In this document: positions 1 to 6,717 of the stretch, in pieces
Layout: each line of letters begins with the position of its first letter
Numbering within the stretch: the first letter of the stretch is position 1
DNA from: JAUREX01 sp044356825
Lineage (GTDB): Bacteria > Pseudomonadota > Alphaproteobacteria > Rhodobacterales > Rhodobacteraceae
Reading direction: 5' to 3'
NCBI GenBank assembly: GCA_044356825.1
Contig: JBIKVM010000047.1
Span: 1-17,053, forward strand
DNA: 17,053 bases
Program-made: the position numbers and the translations under genes
The notes under the pieces: model-generated
What the model saw: the letters and a program-made list of their open reading frames with translations, nothing else
Databases searched by the model: none
Told to the model about the DNA's origin: nothing

Positions 1-255
1 AGCCGCGCCGACCAGATCGCAAGCGGGGCAGACTGGCTGCGCATCAACCTCGCCGCGACCGCGGCCGGCTTGGCCTTCCAGCCGCTGAGCCAGGCCTTGC
101 AGGAATACCCCGAGATGGCGGCGCTTTATGCCCAAGTGCACGAAAGGCTTGCGCCCAGGGGTGGGACGGTCCAGATGCTCGCCCGCATCGGCCATGGCCC
201 GTCGGTGGATCCGAGCCCGCGCTGGCCGCTGGAGGCGAAGATCGTGCATGGCTGA
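1..255 (+). CDS. Acg-family nitroreductase-like protein, C-terminal fragment
   Basis: This is the last 84 codons of a gene that begins before the window; the frame is open from base 1 to the TGA at 253-255. The visible residues contain the C-terminal signature I associate with Acg-type FMN nitroreductases, often annotated as Tat-pathway signal proteins: a helix ending in GLAFQPLSQALQEYPEM, then GTVQMLARIGHG and PRWPLEAKIV. That region normally closes the flavin-binding fold. The catalytic core and any Tat signal lie outside the window, so export and substrate cannot be judged. The stop overlaps the start of the marR gene by 8 nt, so the two are almost certainly co-transcribed, a common pairing of a redox enzyme with its own MarR regulator. 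The family call is from recall of conserved motifs. A generic nitroreductase is the alternative. Confidence 0.7.
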   Translation, partial: SRADQIASGADWLRINLAATAAGLAFQPLSQALQEYPEMAALYAQVHERLAPRGGTVQMLARIGHGPSVDPSPRWPLEAKIVHG

Positions 256-724
256 CACGCAACCCCGGCAAGACGAGATCTTCTTCGAGTTCTTTCTCGA
301 GGTCGGGATCCTCGCCCAGCTGAGCCGCGCGGTGTTCGAGGCCCGCCTGCCGCCGGGCTTCAACCTGCCACAGTTCAGCGTGCTCAATCATCTCATCCGC
401 CGGGGCGGCGGGCAGACGCCGCTCGAACTCGCGCGTGCCTTCCAGGTGCCGAAGACATCGATGACCCACAGCCTGGCCGTGCTCGACCGCCACGGGCTGA
501 TCGAGATGCGCCCCAACCGGCGCGACGGCCGGTCGAAATGCGTCTTTGTCACCGCGGCAGGGCGGGCCTTTCGCGACACGGCCCTCGCGGCCATTACCCC
601 TGACGTGGACGCGCTTTCCGCGCGCTTTGCCGCTGCACGCGTGGCCGAGGCGCTCCCCACCCTCAGCGCGCTGCGCGAGGTCATGGACGCGATGCGCGAT
701 CCGGGCGGGGAGAACGACGGCTGA
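248..724 (+). CDS. MarR-family transcriptional regulator
   Basis: This gene encodes 158 residues, normal for MarR proteins, which bind DNA as dimers and usually sense small phenolic or oxidant ligands. The winged helix runs from about residue 41 to 105: PQFSVLNHL, then the recognition helix around VPKTSMTHSLAVLDRHGLI (about 68-86), then the wing MRPNRRDGRSK and VTAAGR. Helices on either side (about 8-30 and 108-150) should form the dimer interface. The ATG at 248 is chosen because it follows GGAGG at 231-235 and restores the usual family length; the frame stays open further upstream but that stretch is not MarR-like. It overlaps the nitroreductase gene, suggesting that the pair is the regulated target. 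Its last 20 or so codons recur as a degraded copy at about 2194-2290. Confidence 0.88.
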   Translation: MADTQPRQDEIFFEFFLEVGILAQLSRAVFEARLPPGFNLPQFSVLNHLIRRGGGQTPLELARAFQVPKTSMTHSLAVLDRHGLIEMRPNRRDGRSKCVFVTAAGRAFRDTALAAITPDVDALSARFAAARVAEALPTLSALREVMDAMRDPGGENDG

Positions 725-755
725 GGGGCTCTTCTTCCCGACTCGAGAAAGGGCG

Positions 756-777
756 CATGATGGTCCGGCCAATCATG
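756..777. terminator. Hairpin between convergent genes
   Basis: CATGATGG at 756-763 pairs with CCAATCATG at 769-777, with one bulged A and the loop TCCGG. It sits between the marR stop (724) and the stop of the minus-strand gene (779), so it could end transcription from both sides. There is no T-run on either side, so a Rho-independent role is uncertain. Confidence 0.35.
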
Positions 778-778
778 G

Positions 779-1663
779 TCATGTCACCTTGTCGCGGATT
801 GCAACCATGTCCGGCCCGCCCGCCAGAGCGCCCGATATTTCGCCGATGTCGGCCGGTTGCCACGGCATCGGCCAGTGGCCCTCGTCTGTTATGTGCACAA
901 CAGCATGATCCTCGATCAGCCTCAGTTTTCCTGTCTGCCCGACGCGGGCCGTCCAGATGCTGAAGCCGTCGATCCCCGGCAGACGTTCACCCGCTTCGGC
1001 CATGGCGGCCAGAAGGGCATCCCCCCCCTCTGGCGTGTCTGTCGCCCGGAGCGAGAAGCGTCGCGCAAGCAGCGCAACCTCGTCCGGACCGGGCCATCCG
1101 ATGCCGACGCGAAATGCCACCTCGCAGGGCAGGTGTGCCAGCGGTGCGCTGGAGGCAATCGGCAGCGCGGCAAAACCGGTGTGCCACACAAGGATCGGCT
1201 GGCGATAGCGGCTCGGCGCCTCCCTCAGGGCCGCAGCGGTGGCTGGCTCATCCGTGACCAACGCGCGGATGTCGAGCAGAAGATACCCGTGGCGGTCGCT
1301 CCCCAGATGGACAGCGTGGCCTAGGCGCCCATCGGGCAGGTGCAGCGCGAATCCGTGGCCGGCCTTGATGCCGGTCCTGTCGGTGAAGGACCTGTGCTGG
1401 ATGTCTCGCACCCGACCCCCGTCAAGCGGTCCGATGTCGTCGGTAACTGCTTGCCCGTGGCCGTCATAGTCGAGGCCCTGCGCCAGTGCGAGCGCGGCGA
1501 TCCGGGCGATGGCTGCATCGCTGCTTTCCCCCGCGTGGCAAGGCTCGCGCACGACAAGCCCTCCCGTGACGGCTTCCACCGTTGTTCCGGCGGGAAGTGA
1601 GGCGCGAAATCGTCTCAGTCGCGGTGCCGTGCCGTAAACGAAATGCTCGATCCGCTGCTCCAT
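779..1663 (-). CDS. Hypothetical protein with RraB-like and Imm26-like regions
   Basis: This is a 294-residue soluble protein with no signal peptide or membrane segment. Three parts can be seen. Residues 1-80 contain an alpha/beta stretch ending in ALALAQGLDYDGHGQAV, which resembles the YDG motif region of RraB/DUF695-type proteins. Residues 98-165 (GIKAGHGFALHLPDGRLGHA, then a long loop and PILVWHTGF) resemble the small beta-barrel of Imm26-type immunity proteins of polymorphic toxin systems. Residues 180-290 (EVAFRVGIGWPGPDEVALLA, ending around DMVAIRDKVT) are unrecognised. The ATG at 1663 lies 6 nt after the stop of the membrane-protein gene, so the two form an operon. No toxin gene is visible next to it. 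The domain matches come from memory of family patterns and are tentative; an uncharacterised conserved protein with no immunity role is equally possible. Confidence 0.45.
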   Translation of the reverse strand: MEQRIEHFVYGTAPRLRRFRASLPAGTTVEAVTGGLVVREPCHAGESSDAAIARIAALALAQGLDYDGHGQAVTDDIGPLDGGRVRDIQHRSFTDRTGIKAGHGFALHLPDGRLGHAVHLGSDRHGYLLLDIRALVTDEPATAAALREAPSRYRQPILVWHTGFAALPIASSAPLAHLPCEVAFRVGIGWPGPDEVALLARRFSLRATDTPEGGDALLAAMAEAGERLPGIDGFSIWTARVGQTGKLRLIEDHAVVHITDEGHWPMPWQPADIGEISGALAGGPDMVAIRDKVT

Positions 1664-1669
1664 GGCAGG

Positions 1670-2032
1670 TCACACCGCCGAGCGGGGTGGCGCGACCTCC
1701 TCGCATACGCGCACGCTGTCGAACCGCAAGATCACCTTGCCGCCATCGGCCCGCCGCATCACCGCGAGTTGGTTCAGGGACCACCCCGCATCGGCATCTG
1801 CCTGGACGAGGCCCTCGAACCGCAGGGCCGGCAGGCGCTGACCGGACGAAAGAAGGACATCGTAGCGGCGCCCCTCTTCGAACAGGGCTGATGCGGACCG
1901 GACATGAATGCCGGGCCGCGGCGGGGCCAGACGAGGGAGCCATTTGAAGAAGACCGAAAGCCCCATCGTCAGCACCGCGATCGCCATCGAAACGATGAAG
2001 GTCTGACCGAGAAAGAGAGCAAGATCTGCCAA
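1670..2032 (-). CDS. Small membrane-anchored hypothetical protein
   Basis: This is a 120-residue protein that I do not recognise. Residues 4-29 form one long hydrophobic helix (ALFLGQTFIVSMAIAVLTMG), followed by the positive, proline-rich linker KWLPRLAPPRPG. This predicts an N-terminal anchor with the rest as one small domain. Residues 50-112 alternate short beta-like strands (EEGRRYDVLLSSGQRLPALRF, KVILRFDSVRVCEEV) and could fold as a small beta-barrel. The start at 2032 is a TTG with AGGTG about 8 nt upstream; the first in-frame ATG would lose half of the membrane helix, so TTG is preferred. It is the first gene of the two-gene minus-strand cassette, and a perfect 12-bp palindrome lies 12 nt before its start. 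Confidence 0.6.
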   Translation of the reverse strand: MADLALFLGQTFIVSMAIAVLTMGLSVFFKWLPRLAPPRPGIHVRSASALFEEGRRYDVLLSSGQRLPALRFEGLVQADADAGWSLNQLAVMRRADGGKVILRFDSVRVCEEVAPPRSAV

Positions 2033-2043
2033 GGGTGCACCTG

Positions 2044-2055
2044 TTTGCGCGCAAA
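2044..2055. promoter_or_regulatory. Perfect 12-bp palindrome, candidate operator
   Basis: TTTGCGCGCAAA is its own reverse complement. It lies 12 nt upstream of the TTG start of the minus-strand cassette (2032), where an operator or a start-site-overlapping repressor site would be expected. The surrounding 60 bases (2041-2100) are 48% G+C by direct count, far below the flanking genes. No convincing -35/-10 pair could be fixed on the minus strand. Confidence 0.35.
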
Positions 2056-2193
2056 TTTCTCCAATGTGCGTTCCATCTGCCGCGAAATCAACTTCTCAAG
2101 ACACCGCGTCGAGCGTGATTTTCGGGGCGCAGGATCCACCGACTGAGCCCACGGCCTGCGCGTTGCCGCAGCCTGGAGGCTTCAGGTGAGAGA

Positions 2194-2290
2194 GGCGGTG
2201 CGATCACCCCGCGTGTGGGCAAGGCGCTGCCCTCACTCAGCACGCTGCTCGAGGTGACGGACGCGATGCGCGATCCGGGCGGCGCCTCCG
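2194..2290 (+). pseudogene. Truncated duplicate of the marR 3' end
   Basis: Read in the frame of position 2215, this stretch encodes GAITPRVGKALPSL followed by STLLEVTDAMRDPGG. It matches the C terminus of the MarR protein encoded at 248-724 (AITP, then after 12 missing residues RVAEALPTLSALREVMDAMRDPGG). At the DNA level 2221-2282 aligns without gaps to 647-708 with 54 of 62 identical bases, the last 24 being identical. The remnant lacks its DNA-binding domain, appears to carry an in-frame deletion of about 36 nt relative to marR, and continues without a stop into sequence antisense to trpA. It cannot encode a working regulator. Confidence 0.7.
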
Positions 2291-2298
2291 GGGCCGCA

Positions 2299-3090
2299 TC
2301 AGGCGCCGTGCGCACCCTCGGCCAGCCCGGCGACAAAGGACAGCACCTCGGGAACCGAGGCGCCCGCGCCGATCTTCGCGACGATGGCCGAGCCCACCAC
2401 GCAGCCGTCCGCGACCGAGGCCACGGCGCGCGCGGCCTCTGGCGTCGCAATGCCGAAACCCACGATCACCGGCAGGTCGGTCGAGGCCTTGATCCGCGCG
2501 ACCTCGGGCGCGACGGCGGCCGCATCCGCCGCCCCCGCCCCGGTGATGCCGGTGATCGAGACATAATAGACAAAGCCCGAGGTGTTGCGCAGCACCGCGG
2601 GCAGGCGGCGATCATCCGTCGTGGGCGTGGCGAGGCGGATGAAGTTCATCCCTGCCGCGCGCGCCGGCAGGCAGAGCTCGGCATCCTCCTCGGGCGGCAG
2701 ATCGACGATGATGAGGCCATCGACCCCCGCCGCCGTCGCCTCGGCGAGGAAACGCTCGACCCCCATCGAATAGATCGGATTGTAGTATCCCATCAGGACG
2801 ATGGGCGTGGCATCGTCGCCCGCGCGGAAGCGGCGCACCATCTCGAGCGTGCGGGCCAGCGTCTGCCCGGCCTCGAGCGCGCGCTGCCCGGCGCGCTGGA
2901 TCGTCGGGCCATCCGCCATCGGGTCGGTGAAGGGCAGGCCGAGTTCGATCACGTCTACCCCGGCCGCGGGCAGCCCCTGCATCAGCGCGAGCGAGCGCTC
3001 GAAATCCGGGTCTCCGCCCATGATGTAGGCGACGAACGCCTTCCTGCCCGCCTTGCGCAACGCCGAAAACCGCGCCTCGATCCGTGTCAT
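2299..3090 (-). CDS. trpA: Tryptophan synthase alpha chain
   Basis: TrpA cleaves indole-3-glycerol phosphate to indole and glyceraldehyde 3-phosphate; the indole passes to TrpB in the alpha2beta2 complex in the cytosol. The 263-residue TIM barrel has full length. The catalytic residues fall at the canonical numbers: E49 in DVIELGLPFTDP and D60 in MADGPTIQ. Y175 in GFVYYVS is present, as are the mobile loop SITGITGAG (178-186) and the phosphate-binding GFG (211-213) and GSA (233-235). The ATG at 3090 has AAGGGGG shortly upstream. No trpB or trpF is beside it, so the gene is either alone or the last piece of a split trp pathway. Its 3' end lies only a few bases from the marR remnant. It is transcribed divergently from ychF across 117 nt. 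Confidence 0.97.
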   Translation of the reverse strand: MTRIEARFSALRKAGRKAFVAYIMGGDPDFERSLALMQGLPAAGVDVIELGLPFTDPMADGPTIQRAGQRALEAGQTLARTLEMVRRFRAGDDATPIVLMGYYNPIYSMGVERFLAEATAAGVDGLIIVDLPPEEDAELCLPARAAGMNFIRLATPTTDDRRLPAVLRNTSGFVYYVSITGITGAGAADAAAVAPEVARIKASTDLPVIVGFGIATPEAARAVASVADGCVVGSAIVAKIGAGASVPEVLSFVAGLAEGAHGA

Positions 3091-3151
3091 GTCTGCCCCC
3101 TTGGCCTCCGTTGCCCTTGCGCCATCGGCGCGGCGAAATCAAGCCGGGCGC

Positions 3152-3180
3152 TTGCACGCACCCCCTGCCGCGCCTAGAAG
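3152..3180 (+). promoter_or_regulatory. Candidate ychF promoter (TTGCAC-N17-TAGAAG)
   Basis: A -35-like TTGCAC (3152-3157) and a -10-like TAGAAG (3175-3180) are separated by exactly 17 nt and lie 27 nt before the ychF start. The same -35 hexamer and spacing recur before serC. The -10 lacks the final T, as in many Rhodobacter housekeeping promoters. Confidence 0.5.
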
Positions 3181-3207
3181 GCGCGCGGGATCACGGGGGC
3201 ATGTCGC

Positions 3208-4305
3208 ATGGGTTTCAAGATGGGCATCGTCGGGCTGCCGAATGTCGGCAAGTCCACCCTCTTCAACGCGCTGACGAAGACGGCGGCGGCGCAGGCCGCG
3301 AATTTTCCCTTTTGCACGATCGAGCCCAATGTGGGCGAGGTCGCGGTGCCCGACGCGCGGCTCGACCGGCTCGCGGCGATCGCGGCCTCGCGCCAGATCA
3401 TTCCGGCGCGGATGACCTTCGTCGACATCGCGGGCCTCGTGCGCGGGGCCTCGCGCGGCGAGGGGCTCGGCAACCAGTTCCTCGCCAACATCCGCGAGGT
3501 CGATGCCATCGCCCATGTGCTGCGCTGCTTCGAGGATGGCGACATCACCCATGTCGAGGGCCGCATCGACCCCATCGCCGACGCCGAGACGATCGAGACC
3601 GAACTGATGCTCGCCGATCTCGACTCGGTCGAACGGCGGCGCGCGAACCTCGCGCGCAAGCTCAAGGGCGGCGACAAGGAGGCGGCCGATCAGGACCGGC
3701 TTCTGGCCGCGGCCGAGGCCGCGCTGCAGGCCGGGCGGCCCGCACGCACCGTCCGCGTCGCCGAGGACGACCAGCGGCTGTGGCGGATGCTGCAACTCAT
3801 CACCGCCAAGCCCGTCCTCTATGTCTGCAACGTCGAGGAGGCCGCGGCCGCGACCGGCAACGCGCAATCGGCGCGCGTGGCCGAGATGGCCGCGGCCGAG
3901 GGCGCCGCGCATGTCGTAATCTCGGCCCGGATCGAGGAAGAGATCGCCCAGCTTCCGCCCGCCGAGGCGGCCGAGTTCCTCGATGCGATGGGGCTCTCCG
4001 AGGCCGGGCTCGACCGGCTGATCCGGGCGGGATACGCGCTTTTGGGCCTTCAGACCTATTTCACCGTCGGGCCCAAGGAGGCGCGCGCCTGGACGATCGC
4101 GCGCGGCACGCTCGCCCCCCAGGCGGCGGGCGTCATCCACGGCGATTTCGAGAAGGGCTTCATCCGCGCCGAGACGATCGCCTATGCCGACTACATCGCC
4201 GGCAATGGCGAGGTCGGCGCCAAGGAGGCGGGCAAGTTCCGCGTCGAGGGCAAGACCTACGAGGTGCAGGACGGGGATGTCCTGCACTTCCTCTTCAGCA
4301 GCTGA
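3208..4305 (+). CDS. ychF: Redox-regulated ATPase YchF (Obg-like ATPase)
   Basis: YchF/OLA1 proteins are P-loop NTPases of the Obg family that prefer ATP to GTP, bind ribosomes and affect the oxidative-stress response. The 365-residue length is typical. Visible parts are the Walker A GLPNVGKST (9-17), the switch II region FVDIAGLVRGASRGEGLGNQFL (71-92), a coiled-coil insertion around 130-180, and the divergent G4 motif YVCNVEE (205-211), where the usual NKxD is changed; this underlies the ATP preference of the family. A C-terminal TGS domain covers about 280-363, ending VQDGDVLHFLFSS. The ATG at 3208 follows GGGGG (3195-3199). Its stop codon overlaps the Shine-Dalgarno sequence of metZ, so metZ is read on the same message. 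Confidence 0.97.
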   Translation: MGFKMGIVGLPNVGKSTLFNALTKTAAAQAANFPFCTIEPNVGEVAVPDARLDRLAAIAASRQIIPARMTFVDIAGLVRGASRGEGLGNQFLANIREVDAIAHVLRCFEDGDITHVEGRIDPIADAETIETELMLADLDSVERRRANLARKLKGGDKEAADQDRLLAAAEAALQAGRPARTVRVAEDDQRLWRMLQLITAKPVLYVCNVEEAAAATGNAQSARVAEMAAAEGAAHVVISARIEEEIAQLPPAEAAEFLDAMGLSEAGLDRLIRAGYALLGLQTYFTVGPKEARAWTIARGTLAPQAAGVIHGDFEKGFIRAETIAYADYIAGNGEVGAKEAGKFRVEGKTYEVQDGDVLHFLFSS

Positions 4306-4309
4306 GGAG
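4305..4309 (+). promoter_or_regulatory. Ribosome binding site of metZ
   Basis: AGGAG starts on the last base of the ychF stop codon and lies 9 nt before the ATG at 4319. It fixes the metZ start, although the reading frame is open far upstream through ychF. Confidence 0.7.
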
Positions 4310-4318
4310 ACGCGGGCG

Positions 4319-5494
4319 ATGGCACGCAAGGACGGGACACGCACGACGCTCGTGCACGGGGGCATCCGGCGCTCGCAGTTCGGCGAGATGGCCGAGGCGA
4401 TCTTCCTGACCCAGGGGTTCGACTATCCGACGGCCGAGGCCGCCGAGGCGCGCTTCATCGCGGCCGGGGCGGACGAATTCATCTATGCCCGCTACGGCAA
4501 CCCGACCGTGCGGATGTTCGAGGACCGCCTCGCCGCCATCGAGGGCTGCGAGGATTGCTTTGCCACCGCCTCGGGGATGGCGGCGGTGAACGGGGCGCTG
4601 ATGGCGGTGCTCAAGGCCGGGGATCATGTCGTCTCGGCGCGCGCACTGTTCGGGTCGTGCCTCTATATCCTCGAGCAGGTGCTGCCCCGCTTCGGGGTCG
4701 AGGTGACCTTCGTCGATGGCACCGACCCCGCGGCCTGGGCCGCCGCGATCCGCCCCGGCACGCGCGCGGTATTCTTCGAGACCGTCTCGAACCCCACGCT
4801 CGAGGTCGTGGACATCGCGGCGGTCGCGCGGCTCGCCCACGCGGCCGGGGCGCTCGTGATCGTCGACAACGTCTTTGCGACCCCCGTCTTTTCGCGCGCG
4901 GCCGAGCTTGGCGCGGACCTTGTCGTCTATTCCACGACCAAGCACATCGATGGGCAGGGCCGCGCGCTCGGCGGCGCGATCTGCGGGACGCGCGAGGTGA
5001 TCCGCGGCCCCATCGAGACCTTCATGAAGCACACTGGCGGCGCGATGAGCCCCTTTACCGCCTGGATCATGCTGAACGGGATGGCGACGCTCGACCTGCG
5101 CGTGCGGGCGATGGCCGAGAGTGCGGCGCGCATCGCCTCGGCACTCTCGGCGCACCCCTCTATCGCGCGCATGATCTATCCGGGCCTGCCCGACCACCCC
5201 CAGCACGCGCTTGCCATGGCGCAGATGGGGTCAGGCGGCACGCTTCTGTCCTTCGAGGTCGCCGGCGGGCGCGAGGGGGCCTTCGCGATGCTCAACCGGC
5301 TCGGGATCGTGTCGATCTCGAACAACCTCGGCGATGCGAAGTCGATCGCGACGCACCCGGCCTCGACCACGCACCAGCGCCTGCCCGAGGCGCAGAAGGC
5401 GGCACTCGGGATCACGCCGGGCCTCGTGCGGCTGTCGGTCGGGCTCGAGGATTGCGACGACCTTGTCGACGACATCCTCGCAGCCCTCGGGTGA
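4319..5494 (+). CDS. metZ: O-succinylhomoserine sulfhydrylase
   Basis: This PLP enzyme of the Cys/Met metabolism family makes homocysteine directly from O-succinylhomoserine and sulfide in methionine synthesis. The 391-residue length is typical. Residues seen: YARYGNPTV (57-64), which contacts the cofactor of the neighbouring subunit; the FATASGMAAV loop (81-90); VSNPTLEV (156-163); the D183 region IVDNVFATP; the Schiff-base lysine K208 in YSTTKHIDGQGR; and SISNNLGDAKS and HPASTTH near the end. The HIDGQGR context and lack of a long C-terminal extension favour MetZ over cystathionine gamma-synthase or the O-acetylhomoserine enzyme, but those close paralogues cannot be fully excluded. The gene is 13 nt after ychF and upstream of folE2, an arrangement I recall from other Rhodobacterales. 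No SAM riboswitch lies directly before it. Confidence 0.9.
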   Translation: MARKDGTRTTLVHGGIRRSQFGEMAEAIFLTQGFDYPTAEAAEARFIAAGADEFIYARYGNPTVRMFEDRLAAIEGCEDCFATASGMAAVNGALMAVLKAGDHVVSARALFGSCLYILEQVLPRFGVEVTFVDGTDPAAWAAAIRPGTRAVFFETVSNPTLEVVDIAAVARLAHAAGALVIVDNVFATPVFSRAAELGADLVVYSTTKHIDGQGRALGGAICGTREVIRGPIETFMKHTGGAMSPFTAWIMLNGMATLDLRVRAMAESAARIASALSAHPSIARMIYPGLPDHPQHALAMAQMGSGGTLLSFEVAGGREGAFAMLNRLGIVSISNNLGDAKSIATHPASTTHQRLPEAQKAALGITPGLVRLSVGLEDCDDLVDDILAALG

Positions 5495-5509
5495 TCCGGC
5501 AGCGGGCGC

Positions 5510-5534
5510 GGTGCGTATAACTAGGGACAGCACC
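5510..5534 (+). promoter_or_regulatory. Dyad around a TATAAC box upstream of folE2
   Basis: GGTGC (5510-5514) and GCACC (5530-5534) form an inverted repeat around TATAAC (5516-5521), about 70 nt before the folE2 start. It could be a -10 element inside an operator, or a hairpin. No good -35 was found at 16-18 nt, so this is weak. Confidence 0.25.
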
Positions 5535-5603
5535 AAAGCCGAGGGTCGATTTCGCGCCCCCCGAGACGGTGCCAGCCCCGCAGATCCGGAAGGAAACCCA
5601 GCC

Positions 5604-6701
5604 ATGAACGTGCACGCCCCCGAACTTGACCGGATGCCGAGCCTCTCGGACGCCGAAGTGGCGCTTGACACGTTGCGCCGCTGGGCGCTGCGGGCGGGCG
5701 ATGCCGAGATCGCGGCGCTCGACCCCGCCGTGCAGGCGCTCCTGCCCGAGGCGCGCGCGCCCTATCCCGAACTGAGCCGCGCCTATCCGCAGGATTTCTC
5801 GGCCGACGAGGGCTATCGCGCGACCCTGCCCGACCTTCAGAACGGCCCCTCGAGCCTCATCGTCGGCGAGGCGCGCCAGATCCAGCATGTCGGCATCTCG
5901 AACTTCCGCCTGCCGATCCGCTTTCATACCCGCGACAACGGCGATCTGACGCTCGAGACCTCGGTCACCGGCACCGTCAGCCTCGAGGCGGACAAGAAGG
6001 GCATCAACATGAGCCGCATCATGCGCTCGTTCTATGCCCATGCCGAGCGGTCGTTCAGCTTTCAGGTGATCGAGCACGCGCTCGAGGACTACAAGCGCAA
6101 CCTCGAGAGCTTCGACGCCCGCATCCAGATGCGCTTTTCCTTCCCGGCCAAGGTGCGCTCGCTGCGCTCGGGGCTGACGGGGTGGCAGTATTACGACATC
6201 GCGCTCGAACTCGTCGATCGGGGCGGCGTGCGCAGCCAGATCATGCACCTCGATTACGTCTATTCCTCGACCTGCCCGTGCTCGCTCGAACTCTCGGAGC
6301 ATGCGCGGCGCGAGCGCGGCCAGCTGGCGACGCCCCATTCGCAGCGCTCGGTCGCGCGCATCTCGGTGCAGGTCGTGCCGGGCGAGGTGCTGTGGTTCGA
6401 GGATCTGATCGAGGCCTGCCGCCGCGCCGTGCCGACCGAGACGCAGGTCATGGTCAAGCGCGAGGATGAGCAGGCGTTCGCCGAACTCAATGCCGCCAAT
6501 CCGATCTTCGTCGAGGATGCGGCGCGCAGCTTCTCGGCCGTGCTGCGGGCCGATCCGCGCATCGGCGACTTCCGCGTGATCGCGAGCCATCAGGAAAGCC
6601 TGCACAGCCACGATGCCGTCTCGGTCCTGACCGAGGGCGAGACCTTCGCGCAGACGAGCCTCGACCCGAAGCTGTTCGCCACCCTCTTCCACGTCGGCTG
6701 A
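5604..6701 (+). CDS. folE2: GTP cyclohydrolase FolE2 (type IB)
   Basis: FolE2 converts GTP to 7,8-dihydroneopterin triphosphate, the entry step to folate and, in bacteria that make it, queuosine. It replaces the zinc-dependent FolE and can use other metals. The protein has 365 residues. The core starts near residue 72 (ATLPDLQN), with GVSNF-like HVGISNFRLP (95-104), KKGINMSRIMRSF (131-143), the cysteine motif SSTCPCSLELS with C224 and C226, PHSQRS around H245, and ESLHSHDA (331-338), all typical FolE2 elements. An N-terminal stretch of about 70 residues precedes the core. The ATG at 5604 follows GGAAGGAA (5588-5595). The gene lies 109 nt after metZ, and its stop codon is part of a hairpin shared with the htpX stop. 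Confidence 0.95.
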   Translation: MNVHAPELDRMPSLSDAEVALDTLRRWALRAGDAEIAALDPAVQALLPEARAPYPELSRAYPQDFSADEGYRATLPDLQNGPSSLIVGEARQIQHVGISNFRLPIRFHTRDNGDLTLETSVTGTVSLEADKKGINMSRIMRSFYAHAERSFSFQVIEHALEDYKRNLESFDARIQMRFSFPAKVRSLRSGLTGWQYYDIALELVDRGGVRSQIMHLDYVYSSTCPCSLELSEHARRERGQLATPHSQRSVARISVQVVPGEVLWFEDLIEACRRAVPTETQVMVKREDEQAFAELNAANPIFVEDAARSFSAVLRADPRIGDFRVIASHQESLHSHDAVSVLTEGETFAQTSLDPKLFATLFHVG

Positions 6702-6717
6702 GGGGCCGCCCTCAGCC
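6696..6717. terminator. Shared hairpin containing both stop codons of folE2 and htpX
   Basis: GGCTGAGGG (6696-6704) pairs perfectly with CCCTCAGCC (6709-6717) around the loop GCCG. The TGA of folE2 (6699-6701) and the stop of htpX (6712-6714 on the other strand) lie at mirror positions in the stem. The 9-bp, GC-rich stem should work in both directions, but no T-run follows on either strand. Confidence 0.6.

Noticed and set aside
2280..2307. GGCGCC pairs as a trpA terminator
   Set aside because: The hexamers are self-complementary and common in this GC-rich DNA; there is no T-run and the pairing is not distinctive.
2215..3177. Plus-strand open frame of 320 codons beginning in the marR remnant
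   Set aside because: Only the first 25 or so codons resemble MarR; the rest is the complement of trpA with Arg-rich nonsense. It is kept only as a remnant.
3139..4365. Minus-strand open frame of 408 codons opposite ychF
   Set aside because: It is a shadow of ychF codon bias; its sequence is low-complexity and matches no family.
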